Source of the DNA: Anaerolineae bacterium
GTDB taxonomy: Bacteria > Chloroflexota > Anaerolineae > Anaerolineales > Anaerolineaceae
DNA length: 64,000 nt
NCBI GenBank assembly: GCA_013178095.1
Contig: JABLXK010000005.1
Span: forward strand, 62,001-126,000
Reading direction: 5' to 3'
In this document: positions 45,451-55,900 of the stretch, in pieces
Layout of the letters: every line of letters starts with the position of its first letter
Position numbering within the stretch: the stretch's first letter is position 1
The notes under the pieces: model-generated
The model's input: only the letters and a program-made list of their open reading frames with translations
The model's database searches: none
Told to the model about the DNA's origin: nothing
Made by a program: the position numbers and the translations under genes

Positions 45451-45586
45451 TGATATACTTGGCGCGCTGTTCTTTGAACAGACAAATCACACACGCAGCT
45501 CCTCGAATCCTTGCGTGTCCCCATCTCAATGGGGGCTGGGGATCACCAAAATGGCTGCGGAGGAATAACGCAAAGGAGAATTATCC
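45451..45586 (+). promoter_or_regulatory. rpsB promoter and structured mRNA leader
   Basis: An extended -10 (TGA TATACT, hexamer 45454-45459) is followed by a leader of about 120 bases. It can form two stacked hairpins: ACACGCA / TGCGTGT (45491-45518) and CCCCAT / ATGGGG with loop CTCA (45519-45534). A Shine-Dalgarno sequence AAAGGAG lies nine bases before the ATG. Autoregulatory S2-binding leaders exist in front of rpsB in other bacteria, so this may be one. Confidence 0.5.
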
Positions 45587-46510
45587 ATGAGTTTAGACGT
45601 ATCAATGAAAGACCTGCTCGAAAGCGGTGTGCATTTCGGCCATCGCACCAATCGCTGGGATCCGCGCATGAAGCCGTTCATCTTCACGGAACGCAACGGC
45701 ATTCACATCATCGACCTGCAGCAAACCGTTCAGAGCCTCGAAAAGGCATATAACCTGATCCGTGACACCGTTGCCGCGGGCGGTACCATTCTGTTCGTCG
45801 GCACCAAGCGCCAGGCGCAGGAAACCATCCAGGCCGAAGCGGAACGCTGCGGTATGCCCTACGTGATGGAACGCTGGCTGCCGGGCACCATCACCAACTG
45901 GGTCACCATTCACCAGCGTATTATGGAGTTGGAACGCCTGGAAAAAATGCGCGACACGGGCGAAATCGACCGGTTAGTTAAAAAAGAGGGGCTGCTGATC
46001 GAACGCGAAATCAAACGCTTGCTGGTGCACCTCAGCGGTATTCGCAACATGAAAGGCCTGCCGGAACTGGTCTTCATTGTAGATGTGATGCGCGAGAACA
46101 CCGCCGTGCATGAAGCCAACCTGAAAGGCATTCCGATCATCGCTATGGTGGATACCAACTGCGACCCAACCAACGTGGATTACGTCATCCCGGCCAACGA
46201 CGATGCCATCCGCGCCATCAAACTGATGGTCGCCAAGATTGCAGACGCCGCTATTGAAGGTAAATCCATGCGCAAGGAAGAGGATCTCGAAGAAGAAGTG
46301 GAACAGCCCATTGGCGAAGACGATACCCGCCAGCGCTCGCGCGGCCGTATCCAACTGGAAGAAGATTTCGACGATGAAGCGCTATTAGGCAAGGCCACCC
46401 TCCAAAAACTGGCTGACAGCAAACGCGAAAAAGATGCTGAAACTACTGTAGAAACAACAGAAACCGAGACTCAAGCATTCGATTTCGATGACGAAGACGA
46501 GGAAGAATAG
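45587..46510 (+). CDS. rpsB: 30S ribosomal protein S2 with long acidic tail
   Basis: A 307-residue small-subunit protein. 'DLLESGVHFGHRTNRWDPRMKPFIFTERNGIHIIDLQQT', 'LPGTITNWVTIHQRI' and 'DTNCDPTNVDYVIPANDDAIRAIKLM' are standard S2. The usual length is about 240-260; the last 80 residues are an additional Glu/Asp-rich tail ending DFDDEDEEE. Such tails occur in some phyla and their role is unknown. It forms an operon with tsf. Confidence 0.97.
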   Translation: MSLDVSMKDLLESGVHFGHRTNRWDPRMKPFIFTERNGIHIIDLQQTVQSLEKAYNLIRDTVAAGGTILFVGTKRQAQETIQAEAERCGMPYVMERWLPGTITNWVTIHQRIMELERLEKMRDTGEIDRLVKKEGLLIEREIKRLLVHLSGIRNMKGLPELVFIVDVMRENTAVHEANLKGIPIIAMVDTNCDPTNVDYVIPANDDAIRAIKLMVAKIADAAIEGKSMRKEEDLEEEVEQPIGEDDTRQRSRGRIQLEEDFDDEALLGKATLQKLADSKREKDAETTVETTETETQAFDFDDEDEEE

Positions 46511-46549
46511 TTCTGCAGTCAAATACGAAATAAAGGATCATAGATAAAG

Positions 46550-47170
46550 ATGGCAATTACTACCGAAGATATCAAGAAACTGCGTGAAGCTACCGGCGCC
46601 GGCGTGTTGGACTGCCGCACCGCGCTGCAGAATTCAGATAACGATTTCGATAAAGCACTCGATTACCTGCGCGAAAAAGGGCTGGCTGCCGCCAGCAAAC
46701 GCGCCGACCGCGTTGCCTCGGAGGGCGTGGTCGAGTTGTACAGCCACGGTGGGGGACGCGTGGGCGTGATGGTGGAGATCAATTGCGAGACCGATTTTGT
46801 CGGTCGTTCCGAAGAATTCCGCACTTTCGCGCACGAAGTTGCCCTGCAGATCGCAGCTTCCGCCCCGCGCTACGTCAAGGATGAAGACATCCCGCAAAGT
46901 GTATTGGATCATGAGCAGAGCATTGCCGAAGCCCGCGCCCGCGAAGAAGGCAAGCCCGAAGCCATTATTCCCAAGATCGTGGAAGGTTACATGAAAAAAT
47001 TCCGCGATGAAGTTGTGCTGCTGCGCCAGGCATACATTCGCGACGAATCCGTCACCATCGAGCAAATGTTGAACCAGAATATCGGTTCCATGGGCGAGAA
47101 TATCGTCATTCGACGTTTCGCCCGCTATGAACTCGGAGAACAAAGTTCCGCAGCCGGCGATGCCGAATAA
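46550..47170 (+). CDS. tsf: Elongation factor Ts (short form)
   Basis: A 206-residue nucleotide-exchange factor for EF-Tu. The N-terminal UBA-like domain 'TEDIKKLREATGAGVLDCRTALQNSDNDFDKALDYLREKGLAAASKRADR' and the core 'GRVGVMVEINCETDFVGRSEEFRTFAHEVALQIAASAP' are diagnostic. It is the short type with one core half compacted, as in Thermus and other deep branches. The gene ends with a hairpin terminator. Confidence 0.96.
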   Translation: MAITTEDIKKLREATGAGVLDCRTALQNSDNDFDKALDYLREKGLAAASKRADRVASEGVVELYSHGGGRVGVMVEINCETDFVGRSEEFRTFAHEVALQIAASAPRYVKDEDIPQSVLDHEQSIAEARAREEGKPEAIIPKIVEGYMKKFRDEVVLLRQAYIRDESVTIEQMLNQNIGSMGENIVIRRFARYELGEQSSAAGDAE

Positions 47171-47178
47171 AACAATTA

Positions 47179-47207
47179 AAGCCAACCGAAATGGTTGGCT
47201 TTTTTTT
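47179..47207 (+). terminator. tsf terminator
   Basis: Stem GCCAACC / GGTTGGC with loop GAAAT, preceded by AA and followed by eight T, directly after the tsf stop. The final T is the first base of the pyrH -10 TATAAT (47207-47212). Confidence 0.92.
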
Positions 47208-47211
47208 ATAA

Positions 47212-47952
<741 letters not shown>

Positions 47953-47969
47953 ATCCGCCCCAGGCTCTC

Positions 47970-47998
47970 TTGACAGCCCTTTTATTTATATAGATAAT
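47970..47998 (+). promoter_or_regulatory. Promoter of the pheST T-box leader
   Basis: TTGACA (47970-47975), 17-base spacer, GATAAT (47993-47998): a perfect -35 and 5/6 -10. +1 would be near 48005. Confidence 0.8.
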
Positions 47999-48004
47999 AG
48001 GGAG

Positions 48005-48288
48005 TATTCAATATCCGGCAATGACAGAGGAAAGTAGTCTGGCAGATTTAGACAGGGAAGCCGGGGCAGCGACTGAAACCCCAGCCCTAAGGAAACCAGG
48101 TGAAGTTCCCTCCCGAGCCGTGCGGGTGAACATTTTCGATCAGTAGTCCGCACCGCAAGCGCAGCGTTAACGGCGCCCCCAATCACCGGCCTGGTTTCCG
48201 GTTGTTGGAACGAGTGGGTTGGATTCACCTCCAGCCAAGCAGGGTGGTACCGCGGTTTACCCCGTCCCATGCGGACGGGTTTTTATTT
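48005..48288 (+). promoter_or_regulatory. T-box riboswitch controlling pheST
   Basis: The leader ends with the T-box core AGGGTGGTACCGCGG (48241-48255), followed by a terminator (ACCCGTCC / GGACGGGT, 48259-48280, then TTTTTATTTT). The UGGU in the core matches the ACCA end of tRNA-Phe. The 5' part holds the stem I region with AGGAAAGTAGT (48029-48039), resembling the conserved GA motif. Two UUC triplets are candidate Phe specifiers: 48106-48108 (in GGTGAAGTTCCC) and 48135-48137 (in GTGAACATTTTCG). Uncharged tRNA-Phe should prevent termination and raise pheST expression. Confidence 0.9.
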
Positions 48289-48332
48289 TAACAAAACATA
48301 CCGGAGAAATTATTTGTGATTGAGGAGCAAGA

Positions 48333-49376
48333 ATGAGTGAAAAAAGCCCATTGGTGATCGAGCTCGAAACTCTGCAGCAACAGGCGCAAACCGAGCTGGC
48401 TGCGTTAAAAAGCGAGAGCGAGCTGCAATCCTGGAAAACCCGTTATCTCGGGCGTTCCGCCACCGTTATGCAGATTTTCAAGCGCCTGCCCGAGGCGGCC
48501 CCGGAGCAGCGCGCTGCCATCGGCCAGTTTGCGAACCAGGTTAAGAATACGCTGGAAGCCGGTTTCAACCAGATGATGGAAACTGTCCGGCAAGCCCAAT
48601 TGCAGCAAAGCCTGAAAAGCGAACAATTGGATGTAACCCTGCCCGGCCGGGTTCCCGCGCGCGGGCGCCTGCACATCCAAACCCAAGTACTGCGCGAAGT
48701 CTGCCATATTTTCAATGAGATGGGTTTTCAGGTCTTCCGCACGGATGAAGTGGAAAGTGATGAATACAACTTCGAACTGCTGAATATCCCCGCGCATCAC
48801 CCCTCGCGCGACATGTGGGACACTTTTTATACCACCAAAGAAGGGGTGATCCTGCGCACGCACACCTCGCCCGGCCAGGTGCGTTCCATGCGCGCGTTCA
48901 ATCCTGACCCGATCCGCGTGGTGCTGCCGGGCATGTGCTATCGGTACGAGCAGATGGATGCCAGCCATGAGATCCAGTTCAACCAAATCGAAGTGCTGGT
49001 GGTCGGCAAGGACATCACCTTCGCCAATATGAAGGGCACTTTGGTTGAATTCGCCAAGCGCATGTACGGCAAAGATGTGCGCACGCGTATCCGGCCCGGT
49101 TATTTCCCCTTCACGGAACCCAGCGCGGAAATGGACGTGGAATGTTTCGTGTGCGGCAGCAAAGGCTGCCCGGTTTGCAAAGGCAGCGGCTGGCTGGAAA
49201 TTTTAGGCTGCGGTATGGTGCACCCCATCGTGCTGCAAAATGGCGGTTACGACCCGGAAATCTATTCCGGTTTCGCGGCCGGCATGGGCGTGGAACGGAT
49301 TTCCATGCTGCGCTATCACGTTGACGACATTCGCAGATTCTGGGAAAACGACATTCGTTTCCTGGAACAGTTCTAA
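48333..49376 (+). CDS. pheS: Phenylalanyl-tRNA synthetase alpha subunit
   Basis: A 347-residue catalytic subunit. Class II motifs 'FNEMGFQVFRTDEVESDEYNFELLNIPAHHPSRDMWDTFY', 'LRTHTSPGQVRSM' and 'GFAAGMGVERISMLRY' are present, after an N-terminal coiled coil (1-95). A C-x2-C-x4-C-x2-C cluster ('CFVCGSKGCPVCKGSGW', around 270) probably binds zinc; this insertion is found in some bacterial PheS lineages only. GAGGAG lies six bases before the ATG. It is controlled by the T-box and followed by pheT after 18 bases. Confidence 0.97.
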   Translation: MSEKSPLVIELETLQQQAQTELAALKSESELQSWKTRYLGRSATVMQIFKRLPEAAPEQRAAIGQFANQVKNTLEAGFNQMMETVRQAQLQQSLKSEQLDVTLPGRVPARGRLHIQTQVLREVCHIFNEMGFQVFRTDEVESDEYNFELLNIPAHHPSRDMWDTFYTTKEGVILRTHTSPGQVRSMRAFNPDPIRVVLPGMCYRYEQMDASHEIQFNQIEVLVVGKDITFANMKGTLVEFAKRMYGKDVRTRIRPGYFPFTEPSAEMDVECFVCGSKGCPVCKGSGWLEILGCGMVHPIVLQNGGYDPEIYSGFAAGMGVERISMLRYHVDDIRRFWENDIRFLEQF

Positions 49377-49394
49377 GAGAAAGGCTGGAAAAAA

Positions 49395-51929
49395 ATGGAA
49401 TTAGTACTTTCCTGGTTGAAAGAATACGTTGAGGTCGATATTCCCCTGCCCGAATTGGCGCACGCGCTGACCATGCTGGGGTTGGAAGTGGAAGATATCC
49501 GCCTGATAGGCCTGCCCAAACCGCAGGACACCAAGGGATATCCTTTCCACGGGCTGGAATGGGATCGCGAAAAATTCGTGGTGGCGCAAATTGACGAGGT
49601 CATGCCGCATCCGAACGCCGACCGGCTGGTGCTCTGCCGGTTGAACGACGGCCGCGAGGAACTGACCGTCTTGACCGGCGCGCCGAACCTGTATGATTAC
49701 AAAGGCATCGGGCCGCTGGCAAAGCCGATCAAGGTGGCTTACGCCAGAGAAGGCGCGCAGCTCTACGACGGCCACCAACCCGGCTTTGTGTTGACCACGC
49801 TAAAGCGCATGAAGATCCGCGGCGTGGATTCTTTCTCGATGGTCTGCTCGGAAAAGGAACTGGGTATCTCGGAAGAACACGAAGGAGTAATTCTCTTTGA
49901 CGATGACGCCCCCACCGGCATGCCGCTGGTGGATTACATCGGCGATGCGGTGATCTCCGTTTCCATCCTGCCCAATATGACACGCTGCGCCAGCATGATC
50001 GGCCTTGCGCGCGAGGTGGCGGCTGTATTGGACAAGCCGCTGCGCATGCCGGAATTAACCTTACCGGCAGGCGTGGGTAAGGCCAGCGAGCAGGTCAAGA
50101 TTGAAATCCGCAACCCGGATTTAAATCCGCGCTTCACGGCCGGGTTGATCCGCGAGGTCGAACCCCGTCCCAGCCCGTACATGATCCAACTGCGCCTGAA
50201 ATTATCGGGCATGCGCCCGATCAACTCGGTGGTGGACGCCACTAACTACGTCATGCTGGAAGCCGGCGAACCGCTGCATGCTTTCGATTACGACGTGCTG
50301 GTTCAACGCGCCGGCGGCAAGACGCCCACCATCATCACGCGCACCGCTGAACCGGGAGAAAAGCTGACCACGCTGGACGACGTGGAACGCAATTTGAAGG
50401 ATTTCACCGTGCTGGTGGCCGACACCGCCGGTTCGCTCTCCATCGCAGGCGTGATGGGCGGACAGGAAAGTGAAGTGCGGCCTGAAACGCGCAACGTACT
50501 GCTGGAAGGCGCTTCCTGGAATTTCATCAACATCCGCAAGTCGCTGCAATATCTGCGCATCAACTCCGAAGCCGGTTATCGTTTCTCGCGCGGGGTGCAC
50601 CCTGCCCTGGCTGAAATCGGGGTGCGCTTGTGCCTGCTGCGCATGGCAGCCTGGAGCGGCGGCCAGATTGTGGACGGCCTGGTGGATGCCTACCCGCAGC
50701 CCTACCAGGATCCGCTGGTAGCAGTCTCGCCCGCGGACGTAACCCGCCAGTTGGGCGTCCAACTAACCGCCGAGCAAATTGCTGCCTATCTGCGGCGGCT
50801 GCAATTCGAGTGCGAGGTCAAAGACGGGCAGGTTTTCGCCAAGTCTCCCGCCCACCGCATGGATATCGGCGAGGGTGTGATCGGCAAAGCTGACGTGATC
50901 GAAGAAGTGGCACGGTTATACGGTTACGACAATATCCCGGCGCTCATCATCGCCAGCGAACTGCCCCCGCAGCGGCCCAACCCGGTGGAAGAGCGCCTGC
51001 AATTCTTCCAGGACACGCTGGTGAGCCTGGGGCTGCAGGAAGTGATCAATTACCGTTTCACCAATCCTGACCAGGAAAACCGGATTTATCCGCCGGAAGC
51101 CAAACCGGAAAATCAGAACTACGTGGAGCTGCAGAATCCCATCGCGGTTGAAAAGCGCATACTGCGCCGCAGTCTGCTGGCCAGCCTGCTGGACACAATG
51201 GAACGCAACGTCCGGCTGCGCGACCGCTTGACCCTGTTCGAGATCGGTCCGGTTTTTCTGCCCGATGACAGCCGGCAGCTTCCTGACCAACCCTACCGCC
51301 TGGCCATCGCCATGAGCGGTTTGCGCCATCCGCGCGCCTGGGACCGCAAAAGCAGCGAGAAGCTGGATTTCTACGACCTGAAGGGCGTGGTGGATGCGCT
51401 GCTTTCCGCCCTGCACCTGGAAGACGTGAAATTTGAACCGGACGCCCATCCCACTTTCCATCCGGGCAAGTGCGCGCGGCTCATCGTTTCCGGCGAACCT
51501 GCAGGTTGGTTAGGCGAGCTGCATCCGCAAGTAATGGAGCAGTATGACTTCAGCGATTCACCTGTGCTGGCTGCTGATCTGGACATGGAGCTGTTGTACC
51601 AGCTCAGCCCGAAAAGCTTCCATGCCGCGCAAATCACCGCTTTCCCGCCGGTCATTGAAGACCTGGCCATGATCGCACCGGAGGCGGTAGCCTCGGCGGA
51701 AATCGTGAACCTGATCCGCAAAGCCGGCGGATTCCTGTTGAAAAACGTCGAGTTGTTCGATATCTTCCGCGGCGAGCAGATCGGCGCGGGCAATAAAAGC
51801 CTGGCTTACCGGCTCACCTACCAGGCCCCCAACCGCACCCTGACCGACAAAGAGGTCGGCAAACAGCGCGAACGCATCATCAGCCAACTGGAAAAGGAAT
51901 TGGGGATCAAAGTCCGTACAGCCGCCTAA
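49395..51929 (+). CDS. pheT: Phenylalanyl-tRNA synthetase beta subunit
   Basis: An 844-residue partner subunit that binds tRNA and edits Tyr-tRNA. Domains in order: N-terminal B1, tRNA-binding EMAPII-like OB domain (about 50-175), B3/B4 editing domain (about 215-395), B5 (about 430-505), catalytic-like core, and the C-terminal FDX-ACB anticodon-binding domain (about 750-844, 'AFPPVIEDLAMIAPEAVASAEIVNLIRKAGG'). The length is slightly above the usual 790-810. It ends in a hairpin terminator. Confidence 0.97.
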   Translation: MELVLSWLKEYVEVDIPLPELAHALTMLGLEVEDIRLIGLPKPQDTKGYPFHGLEWDREKFVVAQIDEVMPHPNADRLVLCRLNDGREELTVLTGAPNLYDYKGIGPLAKPIKVAYAREGAQLYDGHQPGFVLTTLKRMKIRGVDSFSMVCSEKELGISEEHEGVILFDDDAPTGMPLVDYIGDAVISVSILPNMTRCASMIGLAREVAAVLDKPLRMPELTLPAGVGKASEQVKIEIRNPDLNPRFTAGLIREVEPRPSPYMIQLRLKLSGMRPINSVVDATNYVMLEAGEPLHAFDYDVLVQRAGGKTPTIITRTAEPGEKLTTLDDVERNLKDFTVLVADTAGSLSIAGVMGGQESEVRPETRNVLLEGASWNFINIRKSLQYLRINSEAGYRFSRGVHPALAEIGVRLCLLRMAAWSGGQIVDGLVDAYPQPYQDPLVAVSPADVTRQLGVQLTAEQIAAYLRRLQFECEVKDGQVFAKSPAHRMDIGEGVIGKADVIEEVARLYGYDNIPALIIASELPPQRPNPVEERLQFFQDTLVSLGLQEVINYRFTNPDQENRIYPPEAKPENQNYVELQNPIAVEKRILRRSLLASLLDTMERNVRLRDRLTLFEIGPVFLPDDSRQLPDQPYRLAIAMSGLRHPRAWDRKSSEKLDFYDLKGVVDALLSALHLEDVKFEPDAHPTFHPGKCARLIVSGEPAGWLGELHPQVMEQYDFSDSPVLAADLDMELLYQLSPKSFHAAQITAFPPVIEDLAMIAPEAVASAEIVNLIRKAGGFLLKNVELFDIFRGEQIGAGNKSLAYRLTYQAPNRTLTDKEVGKQRERIISQLEKELGIKVRTAA

Positions 51930-51960
51930 AATACCCCATTGGCCAATCACACCAATTCAG

Positions 51961-51999
51961 GCACCTTGTGAGCGAAAACCGCTTGCAAGGTGCTTTTTT
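51961..51999 (+). terminator. pheT terminator
   Basis: Stem GCACCTTG / CAAGGTGC with a 17-base loop followed by six T, 32 bases after the pheT stop. A GTG inside this hairpin is in frame with the methyltransferase gene but is not a plausible start. Confidence 0.85.
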
Positions 52000-52030
52000 C
52001 ATGTTCCGCTTTTCGGTTTTAGCCGGTAAA

Positions 52031-52795
52031 ATGGTATCCTGCAAGATCAAACCGGATGAAGAATTGAATTTGAACACACAAACCCGCGCCGAATTCGACC
52101 AGTATGCCCGCGATTATTTTCGGGAAATGTCCCATCCCCTGAGAAATTTGATCGATCCCAGAGGACATTATTTTATTGAGTTGAAAGCCCGCATCCTGCA
52201 AAAAATTGCGCAGCAGCATTTTGGGGAAGATCGCAGCATCCGCCTGGTAGATGTGGGCACCGGTTTGGGATTATTCGAAAAGTTTCTCAGCCCGGCTTTT
52301 CCCAACATCCTGGCAGTCGATCTTTCGCAGGAAATGCTCAAAGTAGCGCGAATGACCAATCCCCTAACCAGCGCGGGCAGTCTTTATTTGCAAGCTAATG
52401 CCTTCCACTTACCCATAAAAGAAGCCTCGGCTGACCTGATCTTTATGTCCTGTGTGCTGCACCATTTAGAAAAGGAGGAAATCGCACTGACCCTGGCGGA
52501 ACTCGCCAGGATCTGCTCTCCACGCGGATTAATTGTTTTTTTTGAACACAATCCCTTCAACCCGTTCACCCAATGGGTCGTTAAAACCACGCCGCTGGAC
52601 AGGAACGCCCGCCTGATCCCGTTTAATGATCTCACCCGCAAAGCGGAGGACGCCGGGATTCATATCATCGAACAGGAGTTCTTCCTGTACGGAACGCGCG
52701 AGGTGGACCAGGTCATCAATCGCTGGCTGCCTGGTCTGAACAACCTGCCGCTCGGCGGGCAATTTGCCCTGATCGGGAAAAGGTTCGGCCATTAG
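52031..52795 (+). CDS. Class I SAM-dependent methyltransferase
   Basis: A methyltransferase of up to 254 residues. The SAM-binding motif I is 'LVDVGTGLGLFEKFLS', followed by 'ILAVDLSQEMLKVAR', and 'ADLIFMSCVLHHLEKEEIALTLAELARICSPRGLIVFFEHNPFNPF' completes the fold. The start is uncertain: the frame is open back into the pheT terminator, the ATG at 52031 overlaps a possible -10 (TAAAAT, 52027-52032), and TTG at 52064 or 52070 would fit a start after it. The substrate is unknown; a lipid or small molecule is likely by fold. Confidence 0.8.
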   Translation: MVSCKIKPDEELNLNTQTRAEFDQYARDYFREMSHPLRNLIDPRGHYFIELKARILQKIAQQHFGEDRSIRLVDVGTGLGLFEKFLSPAFPNILAVDLSQEMLKVARMTNPLTSAGSLYLQANAFHLPIKEASADLIFMSCVLHHLEKEEIALTLAELARICSPRGLIVFFEHNPFNPFTQWVVKTTPLDRNARLIPFNDLTRKAEDAGIHIIEQEFFLYGTREVDQVINRWLPGLNNLPLGGQFALIGKRFGH

Positions 52796-52897
52796 TCTCC
52801 GGCTGCGTTGGCGTAGCTCTTATCAATCGTTCGTCACGATTGTATTTTATACAAAATTTTCTTCTATCAAGAAATAATTGTTTTTCAGTAAAAATCA

Positions 52898-52932
52898 ACC
52901 ACAGGGCAATAAAAGCTGCCCTGTGGTCTTTT
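52898..52932. terminator. Bidirectional terminator
   Basis: A 10-bp stem ACCACAGGGC / GCCCTGTGGT with loop AATAAAAGCT, followed by CTTTTTT on the plus strand and TTGATTTTT on the minus strand, between the convergent methyltransferase and beta-helix genes. The rest of the 166-base gap is empty. Confidence 0.88.
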
Positions 52933-52961
52933 TTCACTGCGCTACTGTGCTGGCCGTACTT

Positions 52962-55900
52962 TTATGTCGAGAGGTATCTGATCAGCATATTGGGATCGCC
53001 GCTGTTATCCACGTCGTTGCCCATGTAAATGTTGGTACCGAGCGTCGGCCAGTTGGGGAACAGAATACCCAAATAGAAACCGCAGCCATGGTTGCCCTGC
53101 GCGATGCTGTTGGCGAGGCTGATGTTGTTGCTTTGCGTTTCGACGTGTACGCCATCCGCGTTACTGTCTGACCCGTTGCGCAAGGCGGTGACACCGTTCA
53201 ATGTGACCTGCCCGTTGGCCATGATCTTCAAGCCCTCATCCTTGTTGTACTGAACGTTGACTGTGGTGAAGCTCACCGTGCCGGCGCCTGAATCGTTATC
53301 CGCCAGGATGCCGATTTGGCCATTCTCTTTGGCATTGACTTTGCTGCCGCTGATGGACTTATTCGTAAAGGCTTCCAGGCCATTCCCGCCATTGTTATCA
53401 AAGTGGCTTTCGCCCATGGTGCTGGCAATGGTGATCCCGCCGGTGGCTCCACTGTAATTATTATTCAGCGAAGCGCCGTGATTGCCGTTGTTGCTGGCAT
53501 TGATATTATCGATGGTGATCGCGCCTTTGGATTCCACGTACAGGCCATTCGATCCGTTCCCATTCACGATAACCTTCTTCACGTTGACCGGTTGGGGTGT
53601 GCTTGCGTCCTTGTTGTTGATGTAAACTCCATAACCACCATTGCTGTAGACGCGCAGGTCGGTCAGGTTGACCGCGCCAAATACCGTAGCATTTACACCA
53701 TCAGAACCATTACTCCAGAATCTGGCGTTCAGAATGGTCAGCGGAGCCAGGATACTGGGAGCCGGATTCTCGAGATAAAAGCCATCATACACATTGCCAT
53801 TGCCCGCTACCATGTTCAGTGTCACTGCGCCGCCGGATCGAATATCCAGGCCGTTGCCCCAGTTTCGATAGAAACCGCTGTACTGGCCGGGGATGGTGGA
53901 TTTGACCATCACGGTACCCGTCCCAAACGAGTTATTGCTGTAGAGACCGCTATTGCCGTTGGTTGTGGCATAGGCATTGGCTACGCTGACATTACCCCTG
54001 GTAACGATATGGATACCATTAGCGTTGTTTCCGCTGTAATCGCGGATGGCGGCATTGTTGATGGTCACGGTACCGCTGCCGGTGCAGGCATGCAGGTCGC
54101 CGTCATATTGGCAATTGTCCAGCCAGACTCCGCTTGATTCATAGAAGTCGTTTTCATACGTATCTTCGGAATCATTCAGCGACAGGTCATAGAAACCGTA
54201 ACCGCCGCTCACTTCCACGATGAACGTCCCATCCCATTCAGGAATGAATTCCAGCGTAGCGTTGGAACCGCCGCCGCTGTCCGCGTCATCGATGAAATTC
54301 CAGTTGCTGTCGAAGATCCTGAAATACGGTTCGAAATCGTCGCTGTCCAGCTCAACCACAACCTTCACCCCGTCGGACCCGTCAAACCAATAGCGATCGT
54401 TATCGTTGTAATTACCCAGGTGCTCATATTGGCTTTGGCCGTGTTCCGAAAGGTCCATGAAAGAATCGTGCAGCGAGTTGCCACTAGCCTCCACGTTGTT
54501 CAGGGTGATGTTCCCGAGCGAGTTCACCTCCAGCCCGCTTCCGACGTTGTTGTAATTGAACTTGCTATTGGAGATGCTCACGCCCATCGGCGAGAGTGCG
54601 CCGGCATTATCAACCGTTGCACCGGTTCCGTTGTTATTCACCTCCAGACCATTCAGCGTGACCGCGCCCCGCGAAGTGATGGCCAGGCCCTTGTCATTGT
54701 TGCTGAATTCGCAGACTCTGCCGCCGGTGCAATTGATGGTTACCGGCGCTACGCCGGCCTGGTTCAGGACTATCACTCCCACCGAGGTCGGGTTGTTAAT
54801 GGCATTGATGTTGGTCAGGGTGACCGCTCCGCCGGTATAGATGAACAGTGATGGCGTGCCGTTGGTATTGTTGAAATCGACATTGGCAACCGTGACGGAA
54901 GCCAAGGGCGAACCGGACCAGGACATCATACCTGCGCAGCCTTCTTTTATATTGCCATTAGCGCTGCCATTGTTCCAGGTCATCGGTCCGTTGGCGTTCA
55001 CCACCAATCCCACCACCCAGTTGTTATCCAGGTGGGCAGTATTGAGGGTCATGGAAGCCGTCGAGGAGCCGGTCAGGTCGATGGAGAGTCCGCGCCGTCC
55101 ATTGCGGTATGAATCAACTTTGTTCAAGGTGGTGTTGCCGCGGGAATCGATGCGCAGGCCATCCACCGAGTTGTCATAAGCATTGACGCCAAAACCCACG
55201 GCAGCCAGGTTATTCACGGTGACACTGGCAGTGCCAGCGGTGGTATCCACTTCGATGCCATTGACATCCGGTTCCCATTCATTGCCATACTCCAGGTCAT
55301 TCAGGCTCAGGACGTAATTCCCGCCCGAACCCCATCTCTGGGTGACTTCAATCGTGTAGAAAGCATCCGCGTCGGATTCAAACTCGATTGACAGGGAATT
55401 CTCCTCCAGGTCATTATCGCTTCCCGCGACCTGGTTTCCATCAGCATCGTAGACGTAGATCTGCGGCATGAAATCGTCGCTCTCCAGGCTGATCTTGACC
55501 GTTCCGCCGCTGGAAGTGGCCTGGAAACCCCAGCGATCGGGCGTCCAGTAGTACCAACCTTCATCGGTCTGGTAGCCTTCGATCAGGTATTCGTAAACCG
55601 TGATGCCGGCAACATCCAACCAGTCATCGCGAATCGAATCGCGGTGCGCCATGACGCCGCTCAACGTGACTGCACCTTTGGATAAAATATACAGTCCATC
55701 ATTGTTATTGTCGTTGAAAATTCCATTGGTCACTGCCACAGTTTTGGGCGTTGGGGCCAAATCATTGTAGAGTTCGGCGCCGCGGCCGTTGTTCTCGCTG
55801 GCGTTGACCTTGGTCAGGTTGATATTGCCGAAGGAATCAACCACCAAACCGGTCTTGGCATTGTAGCTGGAGAAATAGTTGAACTGGTCCGTGGTTGCTG

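Noticed and set aside
45511-45753. 80-codon plus-strand ORF starting in the rpsB leader
   Set aside because: It overlaps rpsB in another frame and covers the structured leader; the S2 frame is unambiguous.
47986-48270. 94-codon minus-strand ORF across the pheS leader
   Set aside because: The region is a T-box riboswitch on the plus strand; the ORF is antisense and has no ribosome-binding site.
51968-52030. GTG start of the methyltransferase inside the pheT terminator
   Set aside because: The codon lies within the terminator hairpin, so a later start is more reasonable.
53316-54137. 273-codon plus-strand ORF opposite the beta-helix gene
   Set aside because: Shadow of the repetitive coding sequence; it lacks start signals and carries the same periodicity in reverse.
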